64,000 bases of DNA from Elstera cyanobacteriorum (lineage in GTDB: Bacteria; Pseudomonadota; Alphaproteobacteria; Elsterales; Elsteraceae), in contig NZ_NOXS01000033.1 of assembly GCF_002251735.1 (NCBI RefSeq), positions 222,040 through 286,039 on the forward strand. Reading direction: 5' to 3'. Positions 8,547 to 18,625 of this stretch are shown here, one piece after another. The translations under genes and the position numbers were made by a program. The stretch's first letter is position 1; each line of letters opens with the position of its first letter. The notes under the pieces are model-generated. The model ran no database searches. It had not been told where the DNA came from and was given only the letters and a program-made list of their open reading frames with translations.

Positions 8547-8678
8547 TCTGCGGCGGCTGCGGGCGCGGGTGATTGTCGGCGCGGGCGGAATCGGGTAGAG
8601 AGGCGCCTTCATTTTCGTGGTCCTATTGGCCTTGTGCCGGAACTAGGACGCTGTGATCACCGCCGAAGGAGCCTGTCT

Positions 8679-9179
8679 ATGGCCGACGCGAAGACGCCCG
8701 CCAAAACCTTCCCCGTTTCCTGGGAAGAACTGCATCGCAATGCCAAGGCGCTGGCCTGGCGCCTGATCGACGGCCATAGCTGGAAGGGCATTATCGCCAT
8801 CGCCCGCGGCGGTCTGGTTCCGGCGGCGATTATCGCCCGCGAGCTTGACCTGCGCGTCGTCGATACCATCTGCATCAAAAGCTATTCGGACGATCACACG
8901 CGCGGCGAGATCCGCATTCTGAAGAATATCGCCCAGGCCGATATTGGCGATGGCGAAGGCTGGCTGATCATCGATGATCTGGTCGATACCGGCTATACGG
9001 CGAAAGCCGTGCGCGAACTGATGCCGAAGGCGCATTTCGCCACCGTTTACGCCAAGCCCTCGGGCCGTCCGATGGTCGATACCTATGTGACGGAAGTGAG
9101 CCAGGATACCTGGATTTTCTTCCCCTGGGACGTTGAGCCGCAGTTCGCCCAGCCGCTCGCCTCGCAGCGTCGCGGGTGA
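8679..9179 (+). CDS. gpt: Xanthine-guanine phosphoribosyltransferase
   Basis: A purine-salvage enzyme attaching phosphoribose from PRPP to xanthine or guanine. The 166-residue protein has the type I PRTase fold, with the PRPP loop [12 protein letters not shown] at about 97-108 and [11 protein letters not shown] at about 39-49. The C-terminal W-I-F-F-P-W is typical of the bacterial Gpt subfamily. ATG 8679 is chosen over the upstream in-frame ATG at 8634 because homology begins at [16 protein letters not shown]. Its stop overlaps a possible GTG of the next gene, suggesting translational coupling. Confidence 0.93.
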   Translation: MADAKTPAKTFPVSWEELHRNAKALAWRLIDGHSWKGIIAIARGGLVPAAIIARELDLRVVDTICIKSYSDDHTRGEIRILKNIAQADIGDGEGWLIIDDLVDTGYTAKAVRELMPKAHFATVYAKPSGRPMVDTYVTEVSQDTWIFFPWDVEPQFAQPLASQRRG

Positions 9180-9184
9180 CCGGC

Positions 9185-10381
9185 ATGACCGATCTGCCGC
9201 TGGTCCGGCTGCAAGAGGGGCGCGAGCGCCGCGTGCGCAACGGCCATCCTTGGATTTACTCCAATGAAATCCAGATGACCCCGGCCGTTAAAGCCCTGCC
9301 GCCCGGCGGCTTGGTGCGCGTGGAAGATGCCCAGGGGACGGCCCTTGGCACCTTCGGCTTTAACCCGCATACGCTGATTGCGGCGCGGGTGATGAGCCGC
9401 GACCCGCGCGTGACGGTCGATACCGGTTTGCTGGCAACCCGGTTGCGCCGGGCGCTCGACCTGCGCCAGCGCCTGTTCCCGACGCCGCATTATCGGCTGA
9501 TCCATGCCGAAGCGGACGGGTTCCCCGGCCTTGTGGTCGACCGCTACGGCGATATTCTGTCGGTGCAGCTCAATACCGCGATGATGGAAGCGCTGCGCGC
9601 CCCGCTGCTGGCGGCGTTGCGCGAGGTTGTGCAGCCGCGCGCCATCGTGCTGCGGAATGACAGCCCGTCCCGGACTTTGGAAGGGCTGGAGCTTGGCTCC
9701 GAAACCGCCTTTGCCGAGGATGGGGTCGATCTGACCCAGCCGGTCGAGATTCTCGAAAACGGCGGGCGCTTCCTGGTCGATGTGCTGGAAGGGCAAAAGA
9801 CCGGCTGGTTCTACGATCAGCGCGATAATCGCGCCGCCGCCGCGCGGATGGCCGGGGGCGGGCGTGTGCTGGACGTTTACACCTATGCGGGCGGCTTCGG
9901 CGTGCAAGCGGGGCTGGCCGGGGCGACGCAGATTGTGTTGGTCGATCGTTCCCGCCCAGCGTTGGACCGGGGGCTGGCGGCGGCTGAACTCAACGGCGTG
10001 AAGAATGTCTCTGCCATGCAGGGCGACGGCGTCTTCGTCATGGATCAACTCGCCGGGGATAAGGAACGCTTCGATCTGGTCATCGCCGATCCGCCCGCCT
10101 TCGTGAAATCCAAGAAGGATCTCAACGTCGGGCTGCGCGGTTATCGTAAGATGATCCGGGCGGCGGCTTCGGTCGTCGCGCCCGGGGGCAGCCTGCTGGT
10201 TGCCTCCTGCTCCCATGCCGTCGATATGGAAGCCTTCACCAATGAAATGCGTGCGGGGCTGGCGAAAGCCGGGCGCTCCGGGCGCATTCTGCGGCAGGCG
10301 GGCGCAGGGGCGGATCATCCCGTGCATCCGTTCTTGCCGGAATCGGCCTATCTCAAGGCAATTCTGTTGCAGTTGGATTGA
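9185..10381 (+). CDS. RlmI-like class I SAM-dependent 23S rRNA methyltransferase
   Basis: A 398-residue protein with an N-terminal PUA-like domain (about 5-85; RRVRNGHPWIYSNEI) and an RlmI/RlmK-type Rossmann methyltransferase domain. The SAM motif is VLDVYTYAGGFGVQAG and the catalytic-region motif is VIADPPAFVKSKKD; the late VASCSHAV holds the conserved cysteine of m5C-type RlmI enzymes. By family it should methylate cytosine in 23S rRNA, but the exact site cannot be read from sequence. ATG 9185 is favoured; a GTG at 9176 overlapping the gpt stop is possible. Confidence 0.88.
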   Translation: MTDLPLVRLQEGRERRVRNGHPWIYSNEIQMTPAVKALPPGGLVRVEDAQGTALGTFGFNPHTLIAARVMSRDPRVTVDTGLLATRLRRALDLRQRLFPTPHYRLIHAEADGFPGLVVDRYGDILSVQLNTAMMEALRAPLLAALREVVQPRAIVLRNDSPSRTLEGLELGSETAFAEDGVDLTQPVEILENGGRFLVDVLEGQKTGWFYDQRDNRAAAARMAGGGRVLDVYTYAGGFGVQAGLAGATQIVLVDRSRPALDRGLAAAELNGVKNVSAMQGDGVFVMDQLAGDKERFDLVIADPPAFVKSKKDLNVGLRGYRKMIRAAASVVAPGGSLLVASCSHAVDMEAFTNEMRAGLAKAGRSGRILRQAGAGADHPVHPFLPESAYLKAILLQLD

Positions 10382-10414
10382 GTGACACAGGTCGGGGCGG
10401 TTACGCCCCGAACC

Positions 10415-11359
10415 CTAAGGCCCGACCGCCAGTTCGGCGGCGGCCAAATCTTCAATCGCCGTGCCGACCGATTTGAACAGGGTGATCGCCGTGTCATCGC
10501 GGCGGCCAAGCGCCTGGCCGCGCACCAATTCGAACAGATCGCCGCGTACCGAGGCTTCGCTGATCAGGCCAGATTTTAGCGGCTGAACCAGATCGCCCGC
10601 CTCGTGCAGCGCCCCAGCGCGGGTATCGCAATAGAGTTCCGCCCGCGTAATGGCGCGGTCGTCGGTCTCGCGCATCGTCGGGGTGAAGCCGCCAACGAGG
10701 TCGAGATGGGCGCCGGGGGAGAGCCAATCGCCCCGCACCACCGGCTCTTGCGCCAAGGTCGCGCACGAAATGACGTCGGCCCGGCGCACGGCGTCGGCGA
10801 TATCGGTGGTGGCCTCGACTGTCAGGCCAAGCGGCGCAAGCTGGGCCGCGACCTGCTGCGCCTTATCGAGCGTCCGTCCCGCAATGGTAATATGACGGAT
10901 CGGGCGCACGCTGGCATGGGCTTCGGCCAGATGCGGGGCCAGCGCGCCGGTGCCGATGACGGTCAGGCGGTGCGCATCCTTACGGGCCAGGAACCGTGCG
11001 GCGAGGGCGGAGGCTGCCGCCGTGCGGCGCACGGTCAGCATCGGCCCGTCCAACAGCGCAATCGGCGCGCCGGTTTCGCCCGACATCAGCAGATAAACGC
11101 CCATGATGGCAGGCAGGCTGCGGCGCCCGTTGCCTGGGAAAACCGTGACCGACTTTAGCCCCAGGTGCTTGCCGTGGCGCCACGCGGGCATAAGCAGCAG
11201 CGTCGCGTCCGGCGCGTCCGGCACGGGAACCGTGTGATGGTGCCGCATGGGAACGGTCATCGCCGGATCGGCGAACGCCTCCGCCAAACGGTCAACCAGG
11301 GCGGGGAAGGTCAGGCGGGCGCGAACGGCATCGGCGTCAAACCACTGGGGGGCAGTCAC
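10415..11359 (-). CDS. Ornithine cyclodeaminase / mu-crystallin family dehydrogenase
   Basis: A 314-residue NAD(P)-binding protein of the OCD/mu-crystallin family. It has a GTGALAPH Rossmann loop (about 145-152), TVRRTAAASALAARFLAR and DLVGGFTPTMRE. Family members include ornithine and lysine cyclodeaminases, alanine dehydrogenases and delta1-pyrroline-2-carboxylate reductases, and sequence alone does not separate these. The start is GTG 11359, two nucleotides after the lapA stop, so it is in one transcription unit with lapA and probably ihfB. It converges on the methyltransferase gene. Confidence 0.85.
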   Translation of the reverse strand: MTAPQWFDADAVRARLTFPALVDRLAEAFADPAMTVPMRHHHTVPVPDAPDATLLLMPAWRHGKHLGLKSVTVFPGNGRRSLPAIMGVYLLMSGETGAPIALLDGPMLTVRRTAAASALAARFLARKDAHRLTVIGTGALAPHLAEAHASVRPIRHITIAGRTLDKAQQVAAQLAPLGLTVEATTDIADAVRRADVISCATLAQEPVVRGDWLSPGAHLDLVGGFTPTMRETDDRAITRAELYCDTRAGALHEAGDLVQPLKSGLISEASVRGDLFELVRGQALGRRDDTAITLFKSVGTAIEDLAAAELAVGP

Positions 11360-11361
11360 GA

Positions 11362-11658
11362 TCAGGCTTTCTCCGCCGATGCTTGGGCTAAATCGGCTTC
11401 TAGTTTCACAAGCTTCTGCCGCGACGCCGCCAGCGCGCGGCGGGTTAACAGCAGCGGCACCCAGGTCAAGAGCGCCCCCAGCAGGCAGCCGATGGCCAGC
11501 GTGCCGAGCGCCAGCCCATAGACCGGCACATCAACGGCCAGGGCGAAGGGCCAGAAATCCACGCTCACAGGGCCGCGATTGGCAATGGCGAAAATCACCA
11601 CAGCCAGCGTGACCGGCAGTGTAATGCCAAGCGACAGCAGGCGGATCAGGCGCGGCAT
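11362..11658 (-). CDS. lapA: LapA family (DUF1049) membrane protein
   Basis: A 98-residue inner-membrane protein with two transmembrane helices (about 8-28 and 44-66, LALGTLAIGCLLGALLTWVPLLL) and a C-terminal cytoplasmic coiled segment (LAASRQKLVKLEADLAQA). In E. coli the homologue LapA (YciS) works with LapB in regulating LPS synthesis. It lies directly downstream of ihfB, a common arrangement in alphaproteobacteria. Confidence 0.85.
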   Translation of the reverse strand: MPRLIRLLSLGITLPVTLAVVIFAIANRGPVSVDFWPFALAVDVPVYGLALGTLAIGCLLGALLTWVPLLLTRRALAASRQKLVKLEADLAQASAEKA

Positions 11659-11691
11659 GGCGCCGCCCTGTATATCCCGCCTGCGCGGGGC

Positions 11692-12006
11692 TTAATCCTC
11701 GTCGTCATCGTCTTCGGGGGTATCGACGCCGCCATTCAGCCGATCGCGTAACTGTTTGCCGGTCTTAAAGAACGGAACATATTTTTCCGCCACCTCCACC
11801 GCCGTGCCGGTGCGCGGGTTGCGGCCAATGCGGGCGTCGCGCCGCTTCACCGAAAAAGCGCCGAAGCCGCGCAGTTCCACACGATGGCCATTGGCCAGCG
11901 CCTCGGTAATCTCGTCGAAAATCGTCGAAACGATCCTCTCCACGTCCCGCTGATAGAGATGCGGATTGAGGGCTGCCAGTCGCAGGATTAATTCTGATTT
12001 TGTCAC
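11692..12006 (-). CDS. ihfB: Integration host factor subunit beta
   Basis: A DNA-bending histone-like protein (IHF/HU family), the partner of IHF-alpha. The 104-residue protein has the family signature [21 protein letters not shown] in the beta-arm, including the Pro that intercalates into DNA. An acidic C-terminal tail (PEDDDDED) extends beyond the canonical fold. The start is GTG 12006, preceded by GGGAGAG. IHF-beta rather than HU is supported by the [11 protein letters not shown] start. Confidence 0.93.
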   Translation of the reverse strand: MTKSELILRLAALNPHLYQRDVERIVSTIFDEITEALANGHRVELRGFGAFSVKRRDARIGRNPRTGTAVEVAEKYVPFFKTGKQLRDRLNGGVDTPEDDDDED

Positions 12007-12104
12007 CCGGGTCTCTCCCTTTGGGCCCGTGCCCTCGCTGCGGTTTTACCGTGCCCGTGTTACGATCCCCCGTCAAGGGGCAAGCCTTTGGTTTACCGAG
12101 CTTT

Positions 12105-12692
12105 TTAGCTATCGACCCGCTTAATGGGCCAGGGCGGAAGACGGGGATGACCGGGGGGGAGGGTGGCGAGTTCGGCGTACAGCGCGTCGCCAATCGGGCA
12201 ACCGGGGGCATGGGCGCCGGGCAAGATCGACAGGCCCATTAGGAATTCACTGACGATTTCGCCGCCGGTAAAGCGGAAATGCCGTTTGAACAGCTTAACC
12301 CAGCCGGCCCGATCTGTTGGCCCGTCTGGGGCGCAGGCGTGGCGCCCCAACCACGCGGCAAAACCGCCCTCGGCCCGGAAGGTTTGGACGGTGCGGGCGT
12401 TGTGGATAGTAGCGTCGATTTTCAGACGGTTGCGGATAATGCGGGCATCGCCCATCAGTCGGGCAACATCGGCGGGGCCATAGGCGGCGATCACATCCAC
12501 ATCATAACCGTCAAAGGCCGCCCGCATCCCGTCGCGGCGCTTCAGCGCGGTTTCCCACGATAGGCCTGCTTGGGCGATTTCGAGGCAAAGGCGTTCGAAC
12601 AACGCCCGCTCGTCGGTGACGGGGACGCCGTGGTCCTGATCATGGAATGGCCCGTGGACCGGGTGGCCGTTCGCGATGGCGCAATAGCTCAC
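12105..12692 (-). CDS. tag: DNA-3-methyladenine glycosylase I
   Basis: Removes 3-methyladenine from alkylated DNA. Starting at GTG 12692 gives a 195-residue protein in which the zinc ligands fall at the same numbers as in E. coli Tag: Cys4 and His17, with a C-terminal HxxxC (HAPGC). Catalytic-site Glu38 is present in LEIAQAGLSWETALKRR. A TTG five codons upstream is possible but adds unmatched residues. Together with ada at 56.1 kb it forms part of the alkylation-repair set. Confidence 0.92.
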   Translation of the reverse strand: MSYCAIANGHPVHGPFHDQDHGVPVTDERALFERLCLEIAQAGLSWETALKRRDGMRAAFDGYDVDVIAAYGPADVARLMGDARIIRNRLKIDATIHNARTVQTFRAEGGFAAWLGRHACAPDGPTDRAGWVKLFKRHFRFTGGEIVSEFLMGLSILPGAHAPGCPIGDALYAELATLPPGHPRLPPWPIKRVDS

Positions 12693-12728
12693 GCCGTCGT
12701 TCCCCAAGCGGGGGCGCGGCGAACGGCT

Positions 12729-12851
12729 TTAGGCGGCGCGGCGCGTTTGGCGTTCGCGATGCCACTGGCGGAACCGGCGGCTATCGCTGACATGGCGCGC
12801 CCGATCCCGAACGCGGCCCACAAGACCGATAAAGGAGTGCAGCTTCTGCAT
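12729..12851 (-). CDS. Possible 40-residue Arg-rich small protein
   Basis: ATG 12851 is preceded by GGTGAGGG (7 nt spacer) on the minus strand and opens a 40-codon frame ending at TAA 12729-12731. The product begins MQKLHSFIGLVGRVRDRARH and is very rich in Arg and His. I find no family match; it lacks the DUF1127 signature seen in many small Arg-rich alphaproteobacterial proteins. It fills the otherwise empty gap between tag and the EVE gene. Coding status is uncertain. Confidence 0.3.
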   Translation of the reverse strand: MQKLHSFIGLVGRVRDRARHVSDSRRFRQWHRERQTRRAA

Positions 12852-12956
12852 GGTTCAACCCTCACCTTGCGACAGCCCGCGACGGCTCTGCGACAATAGC
12901 GAGGCATGCTTATCACCGACTCATGACAAAGGTATGACCGCACCGCAACAAAGGCT

Positions 12957-13364
12957 TTACAGCCCGCCCATTTTGCACAATAGCGCCCAGGCGTCGTCAG
13001 GTACCGGGCTGACCGATAGGCGCGACTGGCGCACCAGCGGCAGATCGGCCAAAGCGGGTTCGGCCTTGATCGCCGCCAGGGTAACCGGATGCGGCACGCT
13101 CCGCCTCGGGGCGACATCGACCATGCCGAACCGCCCGCTGGCATCGGACGGGTCGGGATAATATTCTTTCACAATCTCGACGATACCGACAATCGCCAAC
13201 CCCTCGTTCGAATGATAAAAGAAGCATTCGTCGCCAAGGCGCATGGCTTTGAGGTTATTGCTGGCCTGATAATTGCGCACACCATCCCAATGGGTGCGAC
13301 CATCGGCCTGCATTTGATCCCAGGAATATTTGAAAGGTTCGGATTTCATCAGCCAATGGGCCAT
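12957..13364 (-). CDS. EVE domain protein
   Basis: A 135-residue single-domain EVE (PUA-like) protein of the thymocyte-nuclear-protein-1 type, a fold thought to recognise modified bases. Signature blocks are WLMKSEP, WDGVRNYQASNNLKAM, GDECFFYHSNE and IVGIVEIVKEYYPDP. It sits 11 nt downstream of gpsA on the same strand; tsaD-gpsA-EVE is a recurrent alphaproteobacterial order. The specific ligand is unknown. Confidence 0.92.
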   Translation of the reverse strand: MAHWLMKSEPFKYSWDQMQADGRTHWDGVRNYQASNNLKAMRLGDECFFYHSNEGLAIVGIVEIVKEYYPDPSDASGRFGMVDVAPRRSVPHPVTLAAIKAEPALADLPLVRQSRLSVSPVPDDAWALLCKMGGL

Positions 13365-13375
13365 CGCTCTCTTCC

Positions 13376-14383
13376 TTAGGTCTCGCGGCGCAATGGGCGG
13401 GCCAGCAGTCCGGCGATCACATCTTCTACCCCAGCATGGCCCGTTAGGATCGAATCGACCGCAGCGACGATTGGCATGTCAACCCCGGCCTTCAGCGCCA
13501 TGCGGTGTAGGGCGGCGGCGGCATAGACCCCCTCGGCGACCGAGCGGCGTTGCGCCAGAATATCCTGAAGCTTCAACCCCTCGCCCAAGGCGATGCCCAG
13601 TGTATAATTGCGCGACTGTAAACCGTTACAGGTCAGGACGATGTCGCCGAGGCCAGATAGGCCGATCAGCGTTTCCGTCTGGACCTCCATCACCTTGCCG
13701 AGGCGGGTAAGTTCCGCCATACCGCGCGTGATCAAGGCGGCGCGGGCATTGTCGCCCAAGTGCCGACCCTGGGCGATGCCGCAGGCAATCGCCAGCACAT
13801 TCTTGAAGGCGCCGCAGAGTTCGACGCCCAAGGGGTCGGAGGAGGCATAGGGCCGGAAGTTCGCCGTGCTGAACAGATCGGCAAGGCGGGACGCCAGGGC
13901 GACATCGCGGGCGGCGATCACCGTGGCGGCGGGCAGGCCCACCGCGACTTCCTTCGCGAAATTCGGCCCGGAGAGAACGGCGACCGGATGGGCCGGGATC
14001 AGGTCTTTCACCAGATCGGACAGCGGGCGGTCAGACTCGGCATCCAGCCCCTTTGCCGCCACCACCAGCGGCACGCCGTGGTGCGGGTCTAGGAATGGCG
14101 ACAGATGGCGGCAGACCGACGCTAGGCCGTGCGATGGGGTGACGAGGAGGATCGCGTCCGTCGCCTCCGCCACTTCCGACAGGCGGTCGGTGAATTCGAT
14201 CCCCTCCAGCAGCGGAATCCCCGGTAGGTAGCGGGTATTCTCCCGCCGCGCCGTCAGGATTTTCACCATCGTCAGATCGCGCGCCCAGAGGCGGACGGGG
14301 CGGCCCGTGCGGGCAAGGGTTTGGGCTAGGGCGGTGCCCCAGGCACCGGCACCGACAACGCCAAAAGCGGGGGCGTCGGTCAT
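13376..14383 (-). CDS. gpsA: NAD(P)H-dependent glycerol-3-phosphate dehydrogenase
   Basis: Reduces dihydroxyacetone phosphate to sn-glycerol-3-phosphate for phospholipid synthesis. The 335-residue protein has an N-terminal nucleotide-binding loop [13 protein letters not shown] and the catalytic region [18 protein letters not shown] with the conserved Lys. ATG 14383 overlaps the tsaD stop (ATGA), which fixes the start and implies translational coupling; the open frame upstream lies over tsaD. Confidence 0.96.
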   Translation of the reverse strand: MTDAPAFGVVGAGAWGTALAQTLARTGRPVRLWARDLTMVKILTARRENTRYLPGIPLLEGIEFTDRLSEVAEATDAILLVTPSHGLASVCRHLSPFLDPHHGVPLVVAAKGLDAESDRPLSDLVKDLIPAHPVAVLSGPNFAKEVAVGLPAATVIAARDVALASRLADLFSTANFRPYASSDPLGVELCGAFKNVLAIACGIAQGRHLGDNARAALITRGMAELTRLGKVMEVQTETLIGLSGLGDIVLTCNGLQSRNYTLGIALGEGLKLQDILAQRRSVAEGVYAAAALHRMALKAGVDMPIVAAVDSILTGHAGVEDVIAGLLARPLRRET

Positions 14384-15408
14384 GCGGCAGCGTCCAGTGG
14401 CCAGCGCGGACGGCAGGGGGCGTCGAACCCGTGGCTTTCGCCGCGCCGCAGCCGCTCCAGCCCAGCCCATGCGATCATCGCGCCATTATCGGTGCAGAGT
14501 TTCAGCGGCGGTGCCACAAGCTCTAGTCCCGCGGTTGCAACGGTTGTTTGAAGGCGCGCCCGCAGCGCTTTATTCGCCGCGACACCGCCCGCGATCACCA
14601 CATGCTTGCCGCCAGGGTGCTCCGCCAAAAAATCGGCCAGCGCATGCTTCAGCCGGTCGGCCAGCAGATCCCCCACCGCCGCTTGGAAACTGGCGGCGAG
14701 GTCGGATAAATCCTGCGCGCTGACGGGGGCGGGTAATTTTTCCGCAGCAAGGCGCACGGCGGTCTTGAGGCCGGAGAGCGAGAGATCGGCCCCCGGGCGA
14801 CCGAGTAGTGGGCGCGGCAGCGCAAAGCGCGCGGCATCGCCGCTGAGGGCCGCCTGTTCGACGGCGGGACCACCGGGGAAACCGAGGCCGAGCATTTTGG
14901 CGGTCTTGTCGAAGGCCTCGCCCACGGCATCGTCGATGGTGCCGCCGAGGCGCCGATACTGGCCGACGCCCGCGACCGACAGAAACTGGCTGTGCCCGCC
15001 GGAGACCAACAGCAGCAGGAAGGGGAAGGGCACGTTATCGGTCAGCCGACACGTCAGCGCATGGCCTTCCAGATGATTGACGGCGATAAATGGCTTGTCG
15101 TGGACCAGGGCCAGGCTCTTGCCGACCGTCGCACCGACGATGACGCCGCCGATCAGCCCCGGCCCGGTCGTCGCGGCCACCCCGGCGAGATCGGCAAAGC
15201 CAACCTCGGCGGTCGCCATCGCCTCCGACACCACCCGCTCGATATGATCGAGGTGGGCGCGCGCCGCAATCTCCGGCACCACGCCGCCATAAGCGCGGTG
15301 ATCCTCAAGCTGCGACAGAACGATATTGGACAGAATGCGCCGATCCTCCGCCACCACGGCGGCGGCGGTTTCGTCGCAACTGCTTTCAATCCCTAGGACA
15401 AGACGCAT
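14380..15408 (-). CDS. tsaD: tRNA N6-threonylcarbamoyladenosine transferase subunit TsaD
   Basis: The catalytic subunit for t6A37 tRNA modification, working with TsaB, TsaC and TsaE. The 342-residue ASKHA-fold protein starts [19 protein letters not shown] and carries the metal-binding HLEGH motif and [11 protein letters not shown]. The ATG at 15408 is chosen from homology; the upstream extension is Arg/Cys-rich and unmatched. It overlaps gpsA by 4 nt. Confidence 0.96.
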   Translation of the reverse strand: MRLVLGIESSCDETAAAVVAEDRRILSNIVLSQLEDHRAYGGVVPEIAARAHLDHIERVVSEAMATAEVGFADLAGVAATTGPGLIGGVIVGATVGKSLALVHDKPFIAVNHLEGHALTCRLTDNVPFPFLLLLVSGGHSQFLSVAGVGQYRRLGGTIDDAVGEAFDKTAKMLGLGFPGGPAVEQAALSGDAARFALPRPLLGRPGADLSLSGLKTAVRLAAEKLPAPVSAQDLSDLAASFQAAVGDLLADRLKHALADFLAEHPGGKHVVIAGGVAANKALRARLQTTVATAGLELVAPPLKLCTDNGAMIAWAGLERLRRGESHGFDAPCRPRWPLDAAA

Positions 15409-15460
15409 GATGGATAGACTTAGCGACCGACAGACGCGGGAAACAAGGGATAATCCTGTG

Positions 15461-16699
15461 TTACGCGCCGGATTTCGGCACCGGCACCGGCGCCTCTTCG
15501 CGCCCAAGGGCGAGCGCGGCGAACAGGCTGATCAAGGCCGCAACCGCAATAATCGTCATCAGCGGCACTTGATCGGCCCGGTTGACGTGGGCGACGAGGT
15601 AGGACAGCACGGCTGAAGCACCCATCTGGCAAAAGCCGACCAAGCCCGATCCGGCCCCGGCCAGATGGGGCGCGGCGGCAATCGACCCGGCAAAAGCGGC
15701 GGGAATCAGAATCCCCAACCCCAGCAGGAAGGTGAAGATACCGCTGATCACGCCGGGCACGGTCAGAATCTCCGTCACCGCCTGAGCCAACAGCCAGCCG
15801 CCGCCGAGAACCGAGATCATGGTCCCGAGTTGCGCCAGCCGGATATTGCTCCAAACCTCGGCCTTGCGCCGGGCGATCAAGCTGCCAGACATGAAACCGA
15901 CGGCGTTGAACATCGTCAGCAACCCAAACTCCGCCGGGGACAGATGGAAATGCTGAATGAACAGAAAGGGGGAGCCGGTGATATAGGCGAACATCGCGGC
16001 AAAGCCGAGCGAGATGGCGAGGTTATAGGTCATGAAGACCCGGTTCCCCAACAGCGCCCGATAGCTGCTGCGCATGACGCCGAGATTGAAGACGTGGACG
16101 CCCTTCTGCTGGTTGGTTTCCGGCAGATAGCGCCAGATCGTGTAGAGCAGCCCGGTCCCCAGTAGGGTTAGCAGCGCAAAATTCGCCTGCCAGCCGAAGG
16201 CGGTGTGAAGAATGCCGCCCAAGGTCGGTCCGATGGCGGGGGCCAGGGAAATCCCGGCGGCAACGCTCGCCATGACCGTGGCCGCGCCCGCAATCCCAAA
16301 GGCGTCGCGCACGACTGCGCGGGAGACGACGGGGCCGACGCAGGCGCCTAAGGCCTGGACCACCCGGCCCAGGATCAATTGTTCGATGCTGCTTGCCGTC
16401 GCACAGATAAGGTTGCCGACCACGAAGACGCTCAGGCCGATCAGCAGTGCCAGTCGCCGCCCTTTCACGTCCGACAGCGGCCCATAGACGAGCTGCATGA
16501 TCGCAAAGCCCATCAGGAAGGCGGTCATCGTCACCTGCACCAAGGCCGGATCGGTGTTCAGCGCCGGGGCGAGGTCGGGCAGCGATGGCACATAAATCGA
16601 GGTCGAAACGGCGCCCATGGCGGCCAGGATCGTCACCAAGATCGTCATCGCGCGGCGGCTGAGGGGAAGCGTCCAATCGGACGCGGCGGGCCTATCCAT
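15461..16699 (-). CDS. Bcr/CflA-type MFS drug efflux transporter
   Basis: A 412-residue major facilitator with 12 predicted transmembrane segments. Motif A is readable as [16 protein letters not shown], and the [16 protein letters not shown] block near the N-terminus is characteristic of the DHA1 Bcr/CflA drug-resistance subfamily. [24 protein letters not shown] matches the family motif after helix 4. Substrate unknown. Its start overlaps the end of the upstream peptidase gene by 8 nt. Confidence 0.9.
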   Translation of the reverse strand: MDRPAASDWTLPLSRRAMTILVTILAAMGAVSTSIYVPSLPDLAPALNTDPALVQVTMTAFLMGFAIMQLVYGPLSDVKGRRLALLIGLSVFVVGNLICATASSIEQLILGRVVQALGACVGPVVSRAVVRDAFGIAGAATVMASVAAGISLAPAIGPTLGGILHTAFGWQANFALLTLLGTGLLYTIWRYLPETNQQKGVHVFNLGVMRSSYRALLGNRVFMTYNLAISLGFAAMFAYITGSPFLFIQHFHLSPAEFGLLTMFNAVGFMSGSLIARRKAEVWSNIRLAQLGTMISVLGGGWLLAQAVTEILTVPGVISGIFTFLLGLGILIPAAFAGSIAAAPHLAGAGSGLVGFCQMGASAVLSYLVAHVNRADQVPLMTIIAVAALISLFAALALGREEAPVPVPKSGA

Positions 16700-17420
16700 A
16701 ACGGTGTAATCCTGTTCCGTAGGTCTTCAGCCACTGCCGGGCCGAGGCGGGGTCGGGGTGAAGCTGGGCGACGAGCGCCCAAAAGCGGGGGCTATGGTTC
16801 ATTTCCACCAGATGCGCCGCCTCATGGGCCGCGACATAGCTGAGAACGGTTTCCGGTGCGAAGATCAGCCGCCATGAAAAATTCAGGCCGCCCCGCGCCG
16901 TGCAACTGCCCCACCGGCTTCTGGTATCGCGAACTGTAACTGATGTTACGCTTTTGCCAAGCTGAAAAGCAAAGGCGGTGGCGGCTTGGGTTAGATCGCG
17001 CGCGGCCTCGGCGCGCAGCCAGGCGCCAACCCGGGCCGTTACCCGCTCCTGAGGGCCGCCGACCCACAGAATGCCATCCGCCGCTCGGGGCTGGCGCAGG
17101 CCTTTCGGGTCGTGGTGAATGACGTGCGGCACGCCGCGTAACGGAAACTCCGCCCCCGGGGCTAAGGCCACCAGCCCGCTCTGCTGGCGTGCAGCGGCCT
17201 TTGTGAGGCAGGCCTGCATCCAGCCGTGATGGGCGTCGAGGAAGGCCAAAGCGCGCGGCAGTGGCAGGCGCGGCGGCAGCGTTAGGGCAAAGCGGACGGC
17301 GGCGGCGTCAAAGCGCAGCGATACCCGCCGGGCGCGGGCGTTACGGCGCAGGGCAACCGGGTATTCCGTGCCGCCGACTGCAACCATCACGCTGGTGGGC
17401 AGACTATCCGGCGCGGGCAT
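16692..17420 (-). CDS. YgjP-like (DUF45) zinc metallopeptidase
   Basis: A 242-residue protein with the DUF45 / M48-related zinc-binding HExxH motif as AAHEAAHLVEMNHSPRFWALV and the preceding family block TRSRWGSC, here RDTRSRWGSCTARGGLNFSWRL. No signal peptide or membrane segment, so probably cytoplasmic. Physiological substrate not established for the family. It sits 7 nt before the ispG stop, in the same direction, and overlaps the MFS gene. Confidence 0.88.
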   Translation of the reverse strand: MPAPDSLPTSVMVAVGGTEYPVALRRNARARRVSLRFDAAAVRFALTLPPRLPLPRALAFLDAHHGWMQACLTKAAARQQSGLVALAPGAEFPLRGVPHVIHHDPKGLRQPRAADGILWVGGPQERVTARVGAWLRAEAARDLTQAATAFAFQLGKSVTSVTVRDTRSRWGSCTARGGLNFSWRLIFAPETVLSYVAAHEAAHLVEMNHSPRFWALVAQLHPDPASARQWLKTYGTGLHRYG

Positions 17421-17426
17421 GGGCGG

Positions 17427-18545
17427 TTAGCTGGCGGCTTGTGCCGTCTTTGCCGCTTCGATCTCCGCCGCTTTGCGTTCGATCAACTCGGCCAGATGCT
17501 CGATGATATCCGGGTCTTTGAAGCGGTGATGCGGCACCCCGGCCAGATAGACCTGATGGGTGCCGGAACCGCCGCCGGTGAAGCCGATATCGGTTTCCCG
17601 CGCTTCGCCGGGGCCGTTGACGACGCAGCCGATCACCGAAACGCTCATCGGTGTGGTGATATGGGCGACGCGCGCTTCCAGCGCCGCCACCGTCTCGATA
17701 ACGTTGAACTGCTGCCGGGCGCAGGACGGGCAGGAAATGATATTGACGCCCCGGTGCCGCAGGTTGAGCGACTTCAGCATCTCGAAGCCGACCTTCACCT
17801 CTTCCTCCGGCTCCGCCGACAGCGAGACGCGGATGGTATCGCCGATGCCGGACCACAGGAGCATTCCCATCCCGATGGAGGATTTGACCGTCCCGGCGCG
17901 CAAGCCCCCCGCCTCGGTCACGCCGACGTGCAGCGGGTAATCGCAAGCTTCCGCCAGCGCCTGATAGGCAGCGACGGCCAGGAACACGTCCGACGCTTTG
18001 ACGCTGATTTTGAAGTTGGTGAAGTCATTGTCTTCCAGAATGCGGGCGTGGTTCAGCGCGCTTTCCACCATCGCTTCCGGGCAGGGCTCGCCATAGCGCT
18101 CCAGCAGGTCTTTTTCGAGACTGCCAGCGTTCACGCCAATCCGCATCGAACAGCCGTGATCCTTGGCGGCGCGAATCACCTCGCGCACTTTCTCCTCGCT
18201 GCCGATATTGCCGGGGTTGATGCGCAGGCAAGCGGCCCCGGCTTCGGCGGCTTCGATGGCGCGCTTATAGTGAAAGTGAATATCGGCAACGATGGGGATG
18301 CGCGCCGCTGTCACAATCTCTTTCAGCGCAGCGGTCGATTCCACATCGGGGCAGGAGACGCGGACGATATCGGCGCCAGCTTCCTCCACCCGGCGGATCT
18401 GGGCGATTGTCGCGGCGGCGTCTGCCGTCAGCGTATTGGTCATCGTCTGCACGGAAATTGGCGCGTCGCCGCCGACGGCGACCGATCCGACCATGACCGT
18501 GCGGGACTTGCGGCGGTGAATGTCGCGATAGGGGCGGTGGCTCAT
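17427..18545 (-). CDS. ispG: 4-hydroxy-3-methylbut-2-enyl diphosphate synthase (flavodoxin)
   Basis: The penultimate step of the MEP isoprenoid pathway, a 4Fe-4S enzyme converting MEcPP to HMBPP. The 372-residue protein shows the N-terminal TIM-barrel block [19 protein letters not shown] and the C-terminal cluster cysteines in [12 protein letters not shown] and [10 protein letters not shown]. Full length for the bacterial two-domain form. It is downstream of rodZ, an order seen in related bacteria. Confidence 0.97.
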   Translation of the reverse strand: MSHRPYRDIHRRKSRTVMVGSVAVGGDAPISVQTMTNTLTADAAATIAQIRRVEEAGADIVRVSCPDVESTAALKEIVTAARIPIVADIHFHYKRAIEAAEAGAACLRINPGNIGSEEKVREVIRAAKDHGCSMRIGVNAGSLEKDLLERYGEPCPEAMVESALNHARILEDNDFTNFKISVKASDVFLAVAAYQALAEACDYPLHVGVTEAGGLRAGTVKSSIGMGMLLWSGIGDTIRVSLSAEPEEEVKVGFEMLKSLNLRHRGVNIISCPSCARQQFNVIETVAALEARVAHITTPMSVSVIGCVVNGPGEARETDIGFTGGGSGTHQVYLAGVPHHRFKDPDIIEHLAELIERKAAEIEAAKTAQAAS

Positions 18546-18625
18546 GATCGTCTCGTTTCAGAAAGCAGATGGGCGACAGATAGTCCTGCCGCCCGCCAAG
18601 GTCCAGATCGGATGCCGGAATTCAG

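Noticed and set aside
12689-13144. 152-codon minus-strand frame across the start of the EVE gene and the tag-EVE gap
   Set aside because: It overlaps the convincing EVE gene in another frame, has Arg/Ser/Trp-rich shadow composition and no homology.
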